DNA of 64,000 bases from Botryotinia globosa (lineage: Eukaryota; Ascomycota; Leotiomycetes; Helotiales; Sclerotiniaceae): positions 930,001 through 994,000 of the forward strand of contig RCSZ01000003.1 in assembly GCA_014898425.1 (NCBI GenBank), in the 5' to 3' direction. The position numbers and the translations under genes are program-made. A model generated the notes under the pieces. It was not told where the DNA came from and made no database searches. It saw nothing but the letters and a program-made list of their open reading frames with translations. Each line of letters starts with the position of its first letter. The stretch's first letter is position 1. Below, piece by piece: positions 36,575-47,743 of the stretch.

Positions 36575-37605
36575 TTGTGATTGTTCGATGTCGTATAAAC
36601 TCCCGAAAAGGAATCTCCGATGTAAGGGTCCGAAGGAGGTATCTACGAACGGAAACATGCGTATTGCGAGACTTGTCAACGTCATCCAACCCCTATATCC
36701 TAGACGCTTCGCATCGAAATCCCTAGTCCAATGCTCCCTGCTCCCTCAATTACTAAAATAAAAATGACAAACCTAGCAACTGGGAAGAGGCATTTTCCAA
36801 AGTAAAAAAGCTATGATCGGGTATACCTTCTTTCTTATTTAGGTTAAAAACACTGGGAATAACAACATCGGCAGGGCCCTCCTGCTGCAAGTTGTCCGAT
36901 GCGGTAGTGATATAAATTATATGATTGGCGTGAAGCAAAAAGGTCGAAGGGATTTGGTGGTAGGGATTATGGAAGGACTATAGAAAAATCCTACGATCTT
37001 TTCGACCAACTCTTCTCAACCTTTACCTTACGATCAATGCCCTTTTCAGATACATGTACCCCATATGTTACCCTTTGACGAATAATATTAAATGTAACCT
37101 AAACAAGGTACACCTGTAGAAAAACGAATGATCGAGAATACCCGAACAATGGAGCAGAGTCCAGGGCAGGGCTTTGCAGACTTCTGGCCAGTCAACCACT
37201 GCCTTTCTTTCGTGTTCTTCGGTGATTCACCTGGTCGATTCAAAGTTTACAGGGCGAGCAGACAGCCAAGATGTAACCCTACCAACTCGCATGTGTCCTA
37301 CCTACCTAGCAATCCATTCTCAAAAACAAAGGCACAAACCGATAGCCCCTACCTTTGGTCAATGTCAACCTTACTAGATTACTCGGAATTACGGATACTC
37401 GTAATGAGATGAATCAGAGTGGTCGAGGCGTGCACATACCTTAGAGGTATCTAAGGTACCTTAACTTAAGGGTATCTACCGAGGCCGATCACAATCAGAC
37501 TCGCTGTATCATTCCCGAAATAGCAAAGGATCACACGGGAAAGCAAGGGCATATCCTCAAATACTGAGTTCTTGTTTCAGATGATAGCTGGTCTGATTTC
37601 CCGTC

Positions 37606-37627
37606 TGATGATGATGATGATGATGAT
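37606..37627. repeat. (TGA)7 microsatellite
   Basis: A perfect trinucleotide run with no associated gene. Confidence 0.9.
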
Positions 37628-39782
37628 CTGCAACATAAACAGCATTTTGTCTTAGCATATTTGACATTGACATGGGAGACCACTAAGCGAGACTTACCCT
37701 TGATTGCTGGCGCATAGGGCGTGTATATTCAAAAGTTAGACAAAAGTATATTCGGGGAAGCCGGAAGGTTGCGACTTTATCTTAGACATTTAAAAGCGGT
37801 ACGACATAGTCGGGTAAGTTTCACAAACTCAAATGTGTATTTATTTGCAGTCATTGGAAATTTCCAGCCCTTGCTGACATGTGTTTTCCACATGGTCAGC
37901 TTCTCAAACGTCTACTCAGCAATGCATTCACCCGTAGCTGCATGAGTTCAATGCCTCAAATGCAGGTTGCCGTTAGAGGCGATGAATCTGCTGATCCATA
38001 CTTAAATTATTGTTCGGGTCAATTATTAGGGTTGCATCGGATGCCACACGAATTTCATATGCGATCCGAAAAAGGTTGAGGTGTAGCAACTCCGCACCGC
38101 AGTTTTATTTGTATTATCACATCCATTATTACATGCGGAAGCGCTTTGATAACCGTTTCAATAGGCTCAATGCTTGGTATGATTGGCACAGACCTTCATA
38201 AGGTGATGAAGTTCTTCTTAAAGATCAACCGATTGATGCTCCTTTTGTGACAGATATCATTCGTCTTAATGATGTTGAACCTGGGCCTGCGATATCCAAA
38301 AGAAGAATTGCAGTGAACTATAAGATTACAACAGGCTATTGATTGGTGGGCTGTGGGGTTAGAGCTGAACGCTTGACTACCGGCATCGATGTGATTTGAC
38401 ATAAACTAAACCCTACATGCTCAACTTTCGGATTTACTTCTTTATTGGGATGTTTAGTGCATACGACGTTAGCTGACAAAGAGCTGATCCGTTCCAAGTT
38501 ACAAGACATGGGAGGAGTCTTACAGCAGACCGGGAACAAATACAGAGACAGCTACCACAGTAACCATAAGATATCTACCTGTAACAGGACTGGGGCTCGT
38601 TATCGGAAATTAACCCGAAAGACCCGGGAGTGACCCATTTGCCTCATTCACCACTTGTGACCTGAACTATCAAACAAATTTCGATTGAGTGGTCAAAACA
38701 CCCAAACTTAAACTTTAAGCGGAATAGCCGATTCGAAAGCTTAAAGGAAAGTTCAACGACAAACGGTTTCTCTCATATTCGATTAACCCTGGCTCGAATG
38801 CTAGTCAATTCTGAATGATGAGTTTCCCATTGCTCGCCCCTTTTTATCTTTTGTGGCTGATAGCCAAGGCCGTTAAAGCTCAATGTACTCCTAGTTCATA
38901 TTCTTCAAAACCTAGATATATCTCTCAACTCAGCCACATAAAGAAATATCCGAACGATATATTAAAGACAACCCCATTTCACTCAATCATTTTCTTGTAC
39001 TTATACCTTGACCTGCTATCCCTGCCCGGCTTCTAATCTTCTCTGCCGCTACGAGCGGGGAAGTTAGAAGATCTACCGGGCGAGCAAAAAGGTAAATACA
39101 GACTTCTCAAAGTCAATTGCATCTCTTTCAATTAAGCCTTTTCACCGCTTCTGTGAACGCTACCCCTACTCCCCAAGCTGCCTTCAAACGGTCACTTGAT
39201 TTCAATTAGATTTGGAATCCATGATTCCAACCAAACACGCCATCTGCCGCGAGCTGATCCACTACTTGGGTCTTCAAGGTACCCGACACCATGGATATGG
39301 TATATGTATCTATCTGCAAGGTTTTGGGTAGTCTTCAGGGCCGACCATGCTATTTCTCGTAACATCATCCGAACTCTTCTTCCCCCTTCAACCTAACTCC
39401 ACGTATATGCAAGCCACACCAGTTTCGTCAACCGGTGTTCACATTGATTGGTGGGTGTCTAAGCGGGTAATCATTTTTCTCGATTGTGCTATTTGACCAG
39501 GATTTAGCATGTTCCGCCTTGTTATTCATCGTTTATTCCTTGATGGGGCATTAAGCAAGAGACTGTTTTGCCTTGTAGGCTTGCCTTGCCTGTGTCTTAC
39601 CGGGAAGTTGCCATCTCCGCTTCTCGTCTATCCGGTGTTCAAGGGCTCTTTGCATATTAATATGGACTTGCCACCCGAAGCTCTATATCCATCGCATCCC
39701 CCGACCCTCATAGCTTTTGACACTAAAACTTCATAACTACTATCCATCAAGTCATCAACCAACAATTTCCTACAGAGCTAAG

Positions 39783-40052
39783 ATGGAGACTCAAACTATC
39801 GAGTTCACTGTTGAGCAACTTCTCGACCTACATAGATATTGGATTACAGAACTCTTTATCATGGACAAAAAGTCCGAGGAGGAAATCGTCAATTTGCTTC
39901 ATCATCATCAGATCAATGTCACGTGCGTGTATCATCTGAACTTTCATTTTCTGTTCATTTACTAACAGTTTGTTCTTAGTTCGCACACTCTTCACTCTTA
40001 TCTCTCAAATTGGAATTTACTTACTCCACGTTCGTATTTCCCAGGAGATTGA
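39783..40052 (+). CDS. Tiny Clr5/helix-turn-helix-like protein or gene remnant
   Basis: Two exons, 39783-39922 and 39980-40052, joined by a 57-bp intron with GTGCGT donor, TTTACTAAC branch and CTTAG acceptor, give 70 residues. The spliced product reads WITELFIMDKKSEEEIVNLL, then HHHQINVTSHTLHSYLSNWNL, which has the layout of the Clr5 domain (a Trp-led helix, EEI helix, then T-L-x-x-L-x-x-W-x-L recognition helix). Clr5-like domains are found at N-termini of many fungal proteins and are probably DNA-binding. Here nothing follows the domain, so this is either a stand-alone small protein or the head of a decayed gene; an unassigned open stretch in 40190-40531 could be the rest. Confidence 0.45.
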
Positions 40053-42919
40053 CTTGCCGTTCCCAAAGCTAATTGGCTCTTGTTCGTTTAGGAAAGCGAT
40101 GATGACTAGGTACTCTACCATATCTGTAATTGGCGGGCAATTAGTACTCGAGAGTCGCAAACAATAGCATCCCCCTCTTCTTTCAAACATAGGACCAACT
40201 GCGATTATCTCAAGTTACCACCATGCTCAACACAACGACTGCTGCACTCACATCCGAGAAATTTTACCCCATCCCTTTTCACTCCATCAAAGCCAGTCTC
40301 GGAAGATTTTGGTGTCATTCCTAAGTACTCGACATCTAATTATACTCGCTCGATCTTCAAGACTGTCTATTATCGAGAAATCATCGATTCGAAAAGCCGA
40401 CTAGAGCCATGGGAGTTGGTGGAAGAGAACCGGAAGCATCCGCTTGAGAATTCTATAGCCTTAAGAGAAGTCTATGCGTGCTGTTACGACGAGGAAAGGG
40501 GGAATGGGAAAAGATTCTTTATTTCGTTTTGATTCGTTATTTTTATTTGATTTGTTTGGGACTCCATAAAAGGGGATACGGTAATTGGTCACGGAGTTTT
40601 CCTCCACTCGCTGTTTCATCTGCGATTGTTTTACATCTTATGGCTGGCGATTGGCGATTGGCGATTGGCGATTGAGATGTGTTAATGACTGCAAAAGGCT
40701 GGACGGTTAGGATACGAGGGATATAAATGGCTCGTAGATGCCATGGCGCTGACAGGAGTACTGCAGTTTGGAGTTTCTTTACATGTTTTATCTTGACAGA
40801 TCTGGTCAGGTATATGTTGATCTGAGGGTTCTTTTCCACGCGTACCGAACTTATATAGATTGATATCACTACGTTTCTTTCCAACGCTGTGGCCTGTATC
40901 ATAGCATACGATTTTTTCTTGCTTTTGCTGTACGATAGATAGCCTGCGCAATATCAAATGGGATCGGATCAGATCAGCACCTTGAAAACCGTATATCTGT
41001 CGTGTAACATTATCATCTACTGGAAGTCTGGAATCTAGACACCAGTCGTACTGCATGTTCCACTGCTTTGCCCATCCTCGCAAATTTCACCAAACATAAC
41101 ATAACATATGCATGCAAAATCAAATCTGTGCCTCAACCTGGCCCCCACTCATCTTCACCTCTACTTTGCCAGCTTATGTTGATTCCTTTTGTCCTCCACT
41201 TTTACAAATATGAAGTGATAACTACAAGTAATTCCTTTTAGTCCGTACACCCCACTATCCCACTATCCCACCATCCACGATAATGGATATCATCACATGC
41301 ATGCACATGCGCGTCCTACAATCACCATGGACCAAAGACACACACATCCACGTCATATTTCATCAAAACAAACTTTATCATCTATTCTCGGACATACTTC
41401 CGAAACCTGGAACTCATCATATTGAGGCTTTCGTTTATGACAGATTGATTAAATAAAGAGTTGAGCTATGGTAATTACTATGTGATAAAAGTGGCTGGAG
41501 AAAAGTTTCCGATGGACGTCAGCAATACTTCTGCGTTTGCGGGTTAGTAAAAATTGCTTTTGGAGGAAATGAATCTACTAGGAAAATGATCATACCCCAG
41601 GAGAAAAAAGGAAGCTACACGTCCAATCATTCAAATCTACTGAAAGATTGAAAACATCACCGAGTATCTGTATTATGACAGTGCATCAGTATTAGATGGG
41701 AAGTCAACACAACTTACTTCAATGAACATAGATAAATCAATAGATTCGAGGATTATGAGATGTTGTATCCTACCACTAGCTCGAAGTTTTGATTGGTTGA
41801 TTTGATACGGAATTTTGAGAAGTGTTGAGATGTCTTATGTGATGAAGGGGTGGAGCGTGAATAGCCGAGACTTTCCAAGGATTGTGATGGGTTATATGGA
41901 GCAGATGTGAATTTTAGCGGCTTGGGATGTTTACACAAGATCGAAATGGAGGTGGGCACACCTTCTTTGTTTGGAACGGTTCATCTCAAAAGCTTTGAAG
42001 TGCGCACTTTTGATGAAGTACTTGCACTGGAAATTCCCATTTATTCTTCTTGAGTATTTATGGAACGCGACTTGATATCTGTCCGTGGTCGTCAATTGAC
42101 TAGACTGCGCGATGGACAACAAGAGTTGCATGATTGAAAGATTATACAACTTGGATCAGCAGCTCACCTCCCTATTTTTGCGATGGAGGGATGAGATTCA
42201 CTATCGACGTTGGATAGTCATTGTTTACTGACCCGCAATCAGACGGATTGACTGAGCTAATAACCGTGCAGTGCCCAATTTGGAATCGATTCGTTGCATG
42301 GGCCCTTGATCATTGCATTTTGCGACTTGGTTGTCTTTGAGCTATCCTCTTCCCAGAGAGCCAAAAGGTTAACAACCCGACTTCCGTCGGGACGTAACTT
42401 TCGTCCGAAATTTGGTACGGCTGTACCGAAATTAGCAGACACGTGCACACGCGTGGTACTTGTAGGTACGAACCCGAATCTCAGCGCCAATACCACCTCC
42501 AATGAGGGTTCCGAGATTGAGCTAGCATCTTTTTTCTATTCTAGAAGCAGTCAGGGCATATTGATAAGTATAGTTTTGCTGTCATTGGACATGCCATTGA
42601 TTTAAGTAAATCGCGTACTCATTAGAGTATTAAGTGACTGCATGATAAGCATGAGAATCGTGAATATGAAACAGAGGATAATTTGGCTTGCCGGTTTTAT
42701 GACTTACTCTATTGTATTTGCCTTCAACGGGTGTACGCTTGCTAGTGCTTTGCTGATAGATGAACCAGGCGGCAATATAGCTTCAACAAGGAATGGAAAC
42801 CGCAACGAGTATTCAAGTATCTGTATAAATACTTTCCTTTTCCTACTGTTTTTAATGGTGCGCTCAATCAATTCATCCATCTGACTCATCTTTGAAGTTC
42901 GCTTTCTAAAAGTATTTCA
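40053..42919. other. Gene-free stretch
   Basis: About 2.9 kb. An open frame without a start codon runs about 40190-40531 on the plus strand and looks protein-like near its end (KTVYYREIIDSKSRLEPWEL), but I cannot join it to the Clr5-like exons. A 133-codon minus-strand frame at 40682-41083 has no domain signal. The rest shows nothing. Confidence 0.4.
40646..40673. repeat. 7-bp tandem repeat (GGCGATT)4
   Basis: Four perfect copies of a 7-bp unit. Confidence 0.95.
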
Positions 42920-44544
42920 ATGTCGTTACCAGACTCTTCTGTATTTGAGGACCTCGATTCAATCTACCGAAGACTTCTTTTTCGAACTTCAAAATACAAA
43001 GATCCTGTACTGCGTATCTGAGTCCGATATTTAGCACATTTGTGTAAGCTGTTGAATGAGAATTATCAGCAGTACTTAACGGCCACCGCTCTGGAACATA
43101 AGGGTCAATCTTCACTCAAACATTGCCCCGGCCGGGCTGAGACAAGGAATTCGGCACAAGATCTAGCGCTTGATCTAGAAGATTTGTCGCAGGAATGTAG
43201 GAGCGAAATAACGCATGTTATGCCACTACTTGAATCAATCGCCATTCTTGATCAAGAGTCATACTCATATGAACGGGAATCGAGCATCCGAGACCAATCG
43301 ATTTCAAACGGGATCTCTACAAGAAGAAACGCCGTTCATGAAAACGAGGATGGCACGAGTGGAAGAGCTGACCGAAAGCCTCTTCCTTCCAACCATGATC
43401 TGTGATGCCAAGGAACAACTTTTGAAACTAAAGAAAGTTCGAACCGCACAAGATTGCGAAGGGGAAGATGCATATCAAAGGCTTCGAGATTCTTATCACG
43501 CCTCTATGTTAGTTACCTCCAAAAGCCTTAATATGTCAATGCTAATGAATCTAAAGGAACAATATGGAGAAGAATATGAAGAAGATTATAAAGATATGTA
43601 ATGATCACCATGACCGGACCTATGTTCACATATTCACGGAAGCGGAGAAGGTGCCATATGAAGTGGACCGTGATATCCCTCATGCCAAGGGAAGCTTTGG
43701 CGTCGTTTACAAAGCAGTGAGTACAACAAACAACACTGCCTTTGCTGTAAAGATGTTGAAAAAGTTATACTCTTCAAAGCAGAAGAGTGAGATGTCGAAG
43801 GAGTTGGGACTACTGGCTAGGTGCAACCATCTAAACCTGCTCACCTTCATGGATGGCTACCAATTACACGACGACCCACATACCAATTACTTGGTTACTC
43901 AGCCCTGGGCGCCATATACGCTGGGTATGTTTATCCATGAGACGGACAATCAGGGACGAAAATCGTGTGCATGGTTCGCATCGAGTTCAATAATGAAAGA
44001 AACAAAGACACTGATGGTGTTGAAAGGGCTAGCAGACGGTCTTGATTACCTCCATGAACATTCGATAAAGCATAAGGATACAAAGCCTGACAATATCCTG
44101 CTTTATGATGACAGTACTAGAGGGATCCGGCCGATAATTGCAGCTCTCGGTAAGAGCAAATTCTTCAGGCAAGGTGGAACCACAAACTATTCCCACAGCA
44201 CGTATCCTTATCTTGCGCCCGAACAAGTCAGCCACACAGATAGTAGTCTTAAATCAGATGTCTGGCAGATGGGCTGTTGCTTTGCGTTCTTATTGTTAAT
44301 CCGTAGTGAAGGATCCCGAGGGTCATGGGGCTTATGGGTTAGCTTTCAAAATGATGATCCAAACTGCTCCTGTAGAATCTCGACAGAATCCGAACACTTT
44401 ATGAAGACTCTACGGCGACTTTGCTCGAAAAGTACACGCTCCCTGGAGCATATCCTGCGGATAATCACTGGGATGCTAGACTTACTGCCAACGGCACGAA
44501 TGGATATTCGAGCCGTGAGAGAGGAGTTGTCGCAACTTATCTGA
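42920..44544 (+). pseudogene. Protein kinase-like pseudogene
   Basis: The reading starts at ATG 42920 (MSLPDSSVFEDLDSIYRRLL). An in-frame TGA follows about residue 34, then the same frame continues (YLAHLCKLLNENYQQYL). It shifts by one frame around 43290-43330 (to PFMKTRMARVEELTESLF) and again around 43600, entering the kinase domain at about 43630. The domain keeps a glycine loop (KGSFGVVYKA), the FAVKML lysine, HKDTKPDN in place of HRDxKxxN, and YPYLAPEQ, but the DFG position reads AALGKSK, so the metal-binding Asp is gone. With one nonsense codon, two frameshifts and a lost catalytic residue it is best called a pseudogene; residues after the second shift are open for 300 codons, so decay may be recent. 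Kinase family beyond Ser/Thr-like is not assignable by eye. Confidence 0.75.
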
Positions 44545-45559
44545 GGGATATTTTGGATAGGTACATGCGCTGCGTGGGCCTGTACATTTAATCAATTTCC
44601 TATACTTGAGATTCAGGTGATGTATGGAGTAGTCTTCGCGATAGGATGAGCAAGCGCTCTGTATCAATGTAGCATAGGTAAGGTTTCGAGTCTTCGGGAA
44701 AAAAGGGTGATGACACGTAACGGATTTAACAAAAGAGACTGCTCATACAGAGGAAGATAACAAAGCCATCAAATTTTCCAAGAACTTCCAGCAATCAATA
44801 AAAATTGGTTCATAAAAACTGTAAGACAGCTTTGTCTAGGGGGATTCTAATCATAGTATTTTACTTTTATGTTCTCAGAGAAATTTTTTCAAGACTCAAA
44901 AGTTCAAAGGATCAAAGTCCGACTTATCATTCATATAGACAAAGTTCATTATCAATTTATTCAATACTTCTTCAATCCTTAATGGGCTCTTTCAATTAAC
45001 CTAACGATATTACTTGTATTCCTCCGTGTGTGGTTCTATTTGCATTTTTTTCATGTATCTTTGAAGGAGACCATTCTCTAATGGAATATCGGTACACATG
45101 CTTGGCTGATATAAAGTCTCAAAAGCTTGAGAGACTTCCTGATATACTATCGTCACCTTGCTTGAAACATTCGAAATTTCGGTTAATACTGCGTTGTATT
45201 TATCGAAAATCTCTCAGTGTTCTTCATTTAAGAGTTCCCTATGTGGTAGATACTTCCATGGACCCTTTTTTCTAAGAACCTTCAAACATTCTTAAAGAAC
45301 TCATCCTAGACTCAATGACGACCGAAATCTGAGAGCAGTGGCGATCTAACAGATTATCGAGATATAGTACAGTAGAAGCACCGGGAATACAGACGAGCAA
45401 ATACAATATTCCCAAAAATATGATCATTTGAATATTACTGTACCGCGCCAATAGTGCGATGTCGATATGAAACTCCGCTATCAGATCTAATCCAACTTCA
45501 TTCCCAGTCTAATATACATTCCCTTCTATCCCGAGATTCTACACCAAGATTACCAATCT
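44545..45559. other. Gene-free stretch
   Basis: About 1 kb between the kinase pseudogene and the stop of a convergent gene. AT-rich in places, nothing recognisable. Confidence 0.55.
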
Positions 45560-46610
45560 TCAAATACCATTTTGATATAACTTCCCTCCAGCTTTGACAT
45601 CAAATTCCGTAGCCTCTTTCAACCCACAACTATCAAAGAGATCTCTCACAGCCACTCCATTACCCTTTGTGTTCCCATCCTCCAACAACTCTTTATATGC
45701 CTTTCCTACACTCTCAAAAACGGCTCCTAATGCTAATGTAGGCGTGATAACCAATTTATACCCACATTCCTTGGCTTCCTTGACACTTAACACTGGACTC
45801 ACACCGCCGGGTACACAATTATATAAACACGGTATTCCCTTCTGTCCAAATTCCTCACATACCCTTTTCGCTTCCTCTACACTTCTGACCCCCTCCAAAA
45901 ACACCACATCTGCGCCCGCATCCACTGCGGCATGCAAGCGCAAAACAGCCTCGTCATAACCATGATCGGCTAATGCATCAGTTCGCGCAATAATCACAAT
46001 ATCTCTTCCCACCTCATCGCGCTTGAGAGCTGCTGCCCGAATTCTCGAGACGAATTCTGGGAGTGGAACGAGCTCTTTATTGCGGAGGTGTCCGCAACGT
46101 TTATTGACGACTTGGTCTTCAATGTGCATGGCGGCTACGCCTGCGGAAATGTATGAAGCGACGGTACGAGATACCATGAGGGGACCTAGCGATTGTCAAT
46201 ATTGTATGATAGATATTGTAGATACTCGCATCGCTTGATCAAACGAGGAAAAACTGTTTGTTTACTGACCTCCATAGCCGGTGTCTGCATCTGCAATTAA
46301 TGGGATGGTAGGGTCGATATTGGCGATCATGGATGCATTATCTCGCATATCATTCATGGTGGCGACCCCTAAATCTGCAATACCAAGGCAAGACATAGTT
46401 GTCCCGGCACCTGTCTATTTTTCTCATAGTCAATCATTATTTTGAGGTTGAAGTGAGGGTAACGTTGAATTGGTCAAGAAATACCATGTATAATGTTTTG
46501 AATCCTGCATTGAGTGCAAGACGCGCTGTGAAGCCATCATATACACCTGGGCAAACAACAACTTCATTCTCATTGGCTAAAAGAGCTCGAAGCTTCGCGG
46601 CGGCAGTCAT
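45560..46610 (-). CDS. PEP mutase / isocitrate lyase superfamily enzyme
   Basis: Three exons (46610-46485, 46414-46270, 46185-45560) give 298 residues. The TIM-barrel signature elements are present: VYDGFTARLALNAGFKTLYM with TGAG, PLIADADTGYG (Mg-binding Asp residues), AMHIEDQ, and KRCGH, the superfamily's catalytic-loop motif with Cys, followed by RTDAL and ADVVFLEGV. This group cleaves or rearranges carboxylate and phosphonate substrates (for example 2-methylisocitrate or carboxyphosphonoenolpyruvate); the substrate here is not predictable by eye. It is not the longer true isocitrate lyase. The inverted-repeat element at 46.8 kb ends 190 bp upstream of its start codon, so its promoter may be altered. 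Confidence 0.88.
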
Positions 46611-46799
46611 GTTGTATTGAGTTTGATTCCGTTTATTGATTCGTAGACTTGAAGGAATTCAAATTGGCGTCGTTCTTTTAAATGTGTCAAAGCATAATAA
46701 CCATAACAGGGTTGATCACTGTAATTGACATCACCGCCTCCGATCACGGCGGGTAGCTTTACGCGAGTCACGAAAAAGGGAATTGTAAAAGCCGAATTA

Positions 46800-47445
46800 C
46801 TTGGCGAAATAATTAAAGATGTATAGTATAAATTAGAATTAATTAGAATTTTTATAAATTGAAATTAAATAAACTGAAATTGACTTATATTATATATTTT
46901 TATAATATTTATAATATATTAAATTTTCAAAAAATCAAAATTAAATTAAATAAATTAAAAGCTAATAAAGTTATTAAATTAAATCAAAAGGTACTTATTT
47001 TTCACTATTAATTTTTTATTACTAATGATTTAATCAATTTTTATTTTTTAATATTAAAAATTTATTATAAAATTTAATAGTAAAATTGAGAAAAAAACAA
47101 TTTTATTTTTACAAATTTTAATATTGAATTGAAAGAATTAAAAAGATTTTTTTTTCAATATATAAAACTTTATATAATTCTTAATAAAACATTAAAATCT
47201 GAAAGTATATAATTAAAAGTTAAAGGAAATATAAAGAATTTAAGAAATTTTATTAAATTATACGTATTTTTATTAACTCATCAACTTTAATATAATATTT
47301 CTCTTTAATTATTTATTCAAATTATTTGAAACTTTCTAAATATATATAATTATATTAACAAATTATATTTTAACATTATATAAAATTTAATGAAGATTTA
47401 TAGAAATTATAATATGTACTATACATCTTCAATTATTTTGCCGAG
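46800..47445. mobile_element. AT-rich, TA-flanked inverted-repeat element (Tc1/mariner-type MITE, RIP-mutated)
   Basis: A 646-bp block of very high A+T (roughly 85-90% by eye) with abrupt edges. The left end (46800-46834) and the reverse complement of the right end (47445-47411) match at 30 of 35 positions, and four of the five differences are transitions; both begin CTYGGCRAAATAATT. Similarity continues for roughly 35 more bases if a 10-base gap is allowed. TA lies immediately outside each end (46798-46799 and 47446-47447), as expected of a Tc1/mariner target-site duplication. There is no open frame of note, so it is a MITE or the gutted remnant of a larger element. C-to-T decay by repeat-induced point mutation would explain the composition and the transition bias. 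Confidence 0.8.
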
Positions 47446-47743
47446 TATTATAGTTGAGATTCGGATTTTGTGTGACAACTTGAATCAAAAGATTTGTAAT
47501 CAAAAATCCACTTGGAGGGCACATCAATCGGCTGGTGCAGAACCTCGATTATGATAAATTCTTTCAATAAGTTCTAACCGTGCTGCTCTAGCTATACGGC
47601 CTTGAAAGAACTCCACAGATTTATGCCCCGCCCAAATTCCCCGTTCCCGCCCAAATTCCCCGTTCCCGCCCAAAATTCCATATACTCCAGTATCATCAAA
47701 GGCATATTTCTTGTAGACGCTTTCATTGAACAATTTCATTATC
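47446..47743. other. Spacer with short minus-strand open frame
   Basis: Follows the stop of the Wss1-like gene on its strand. A 71-codon minus-strand frame (47739-47524) with an ATG is present, partly made of a 19-bp tandem repeat. No domain; most likely the 3' UTR of the Wss1-like gene rather than a gene. Confidence 0.4.
47628..47685. repeat. 19-bp tandem repeat (about 2.7 copies)
   Basis: The unit CCGCCCAAATTCCCCGTTC recurs with exact 19-bp spacing from 47629, 47648 and 47667. It is GC-rich, in contrast to the AT-rich element ending 180 bp away. Confidence 0.85.

Larger units (their letters stand above)
32687..39782. other. 7-kb gene-poor stretch
   Basis: No intact gene can be supported over about 7.1 kb. 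Items inside: RPN11 3' UTR, a tRNA-like sequence near 33.9 kb, a minus-strand frame at 35533-36360 with only four internal stops in about 276 codons, an (AT)n run at 36549, a GAT run at 37606, and a plus-strand frame at 38010-38633 with three internal stops. The two sparse-stop frames look like possible decayed coding sequence but match nothing I recognise. Base composition is not unusually AT-rich, unlike the element at 46.8 kb. Confidence 0.5.

Noticed and set aside
36342..36761. Open frames with Tyr-Ile repeats
   Set aside because: Produced by the (AT)13 run; no coding support across the repeat.
40682..41083. 133-codon minus-strand frame
   Set aside because: It begins with TTG, has no domain or splice support, and its composition is not distinctive.
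46800..47445. Mitochondrial DNA insertion (NUMT) as explanation of the AT-rich block
   Set aside because: The paired inverted ends and flanking TA dinucleotides fit a DNA transposon far better, and no mitochondrial gene frame is visible.
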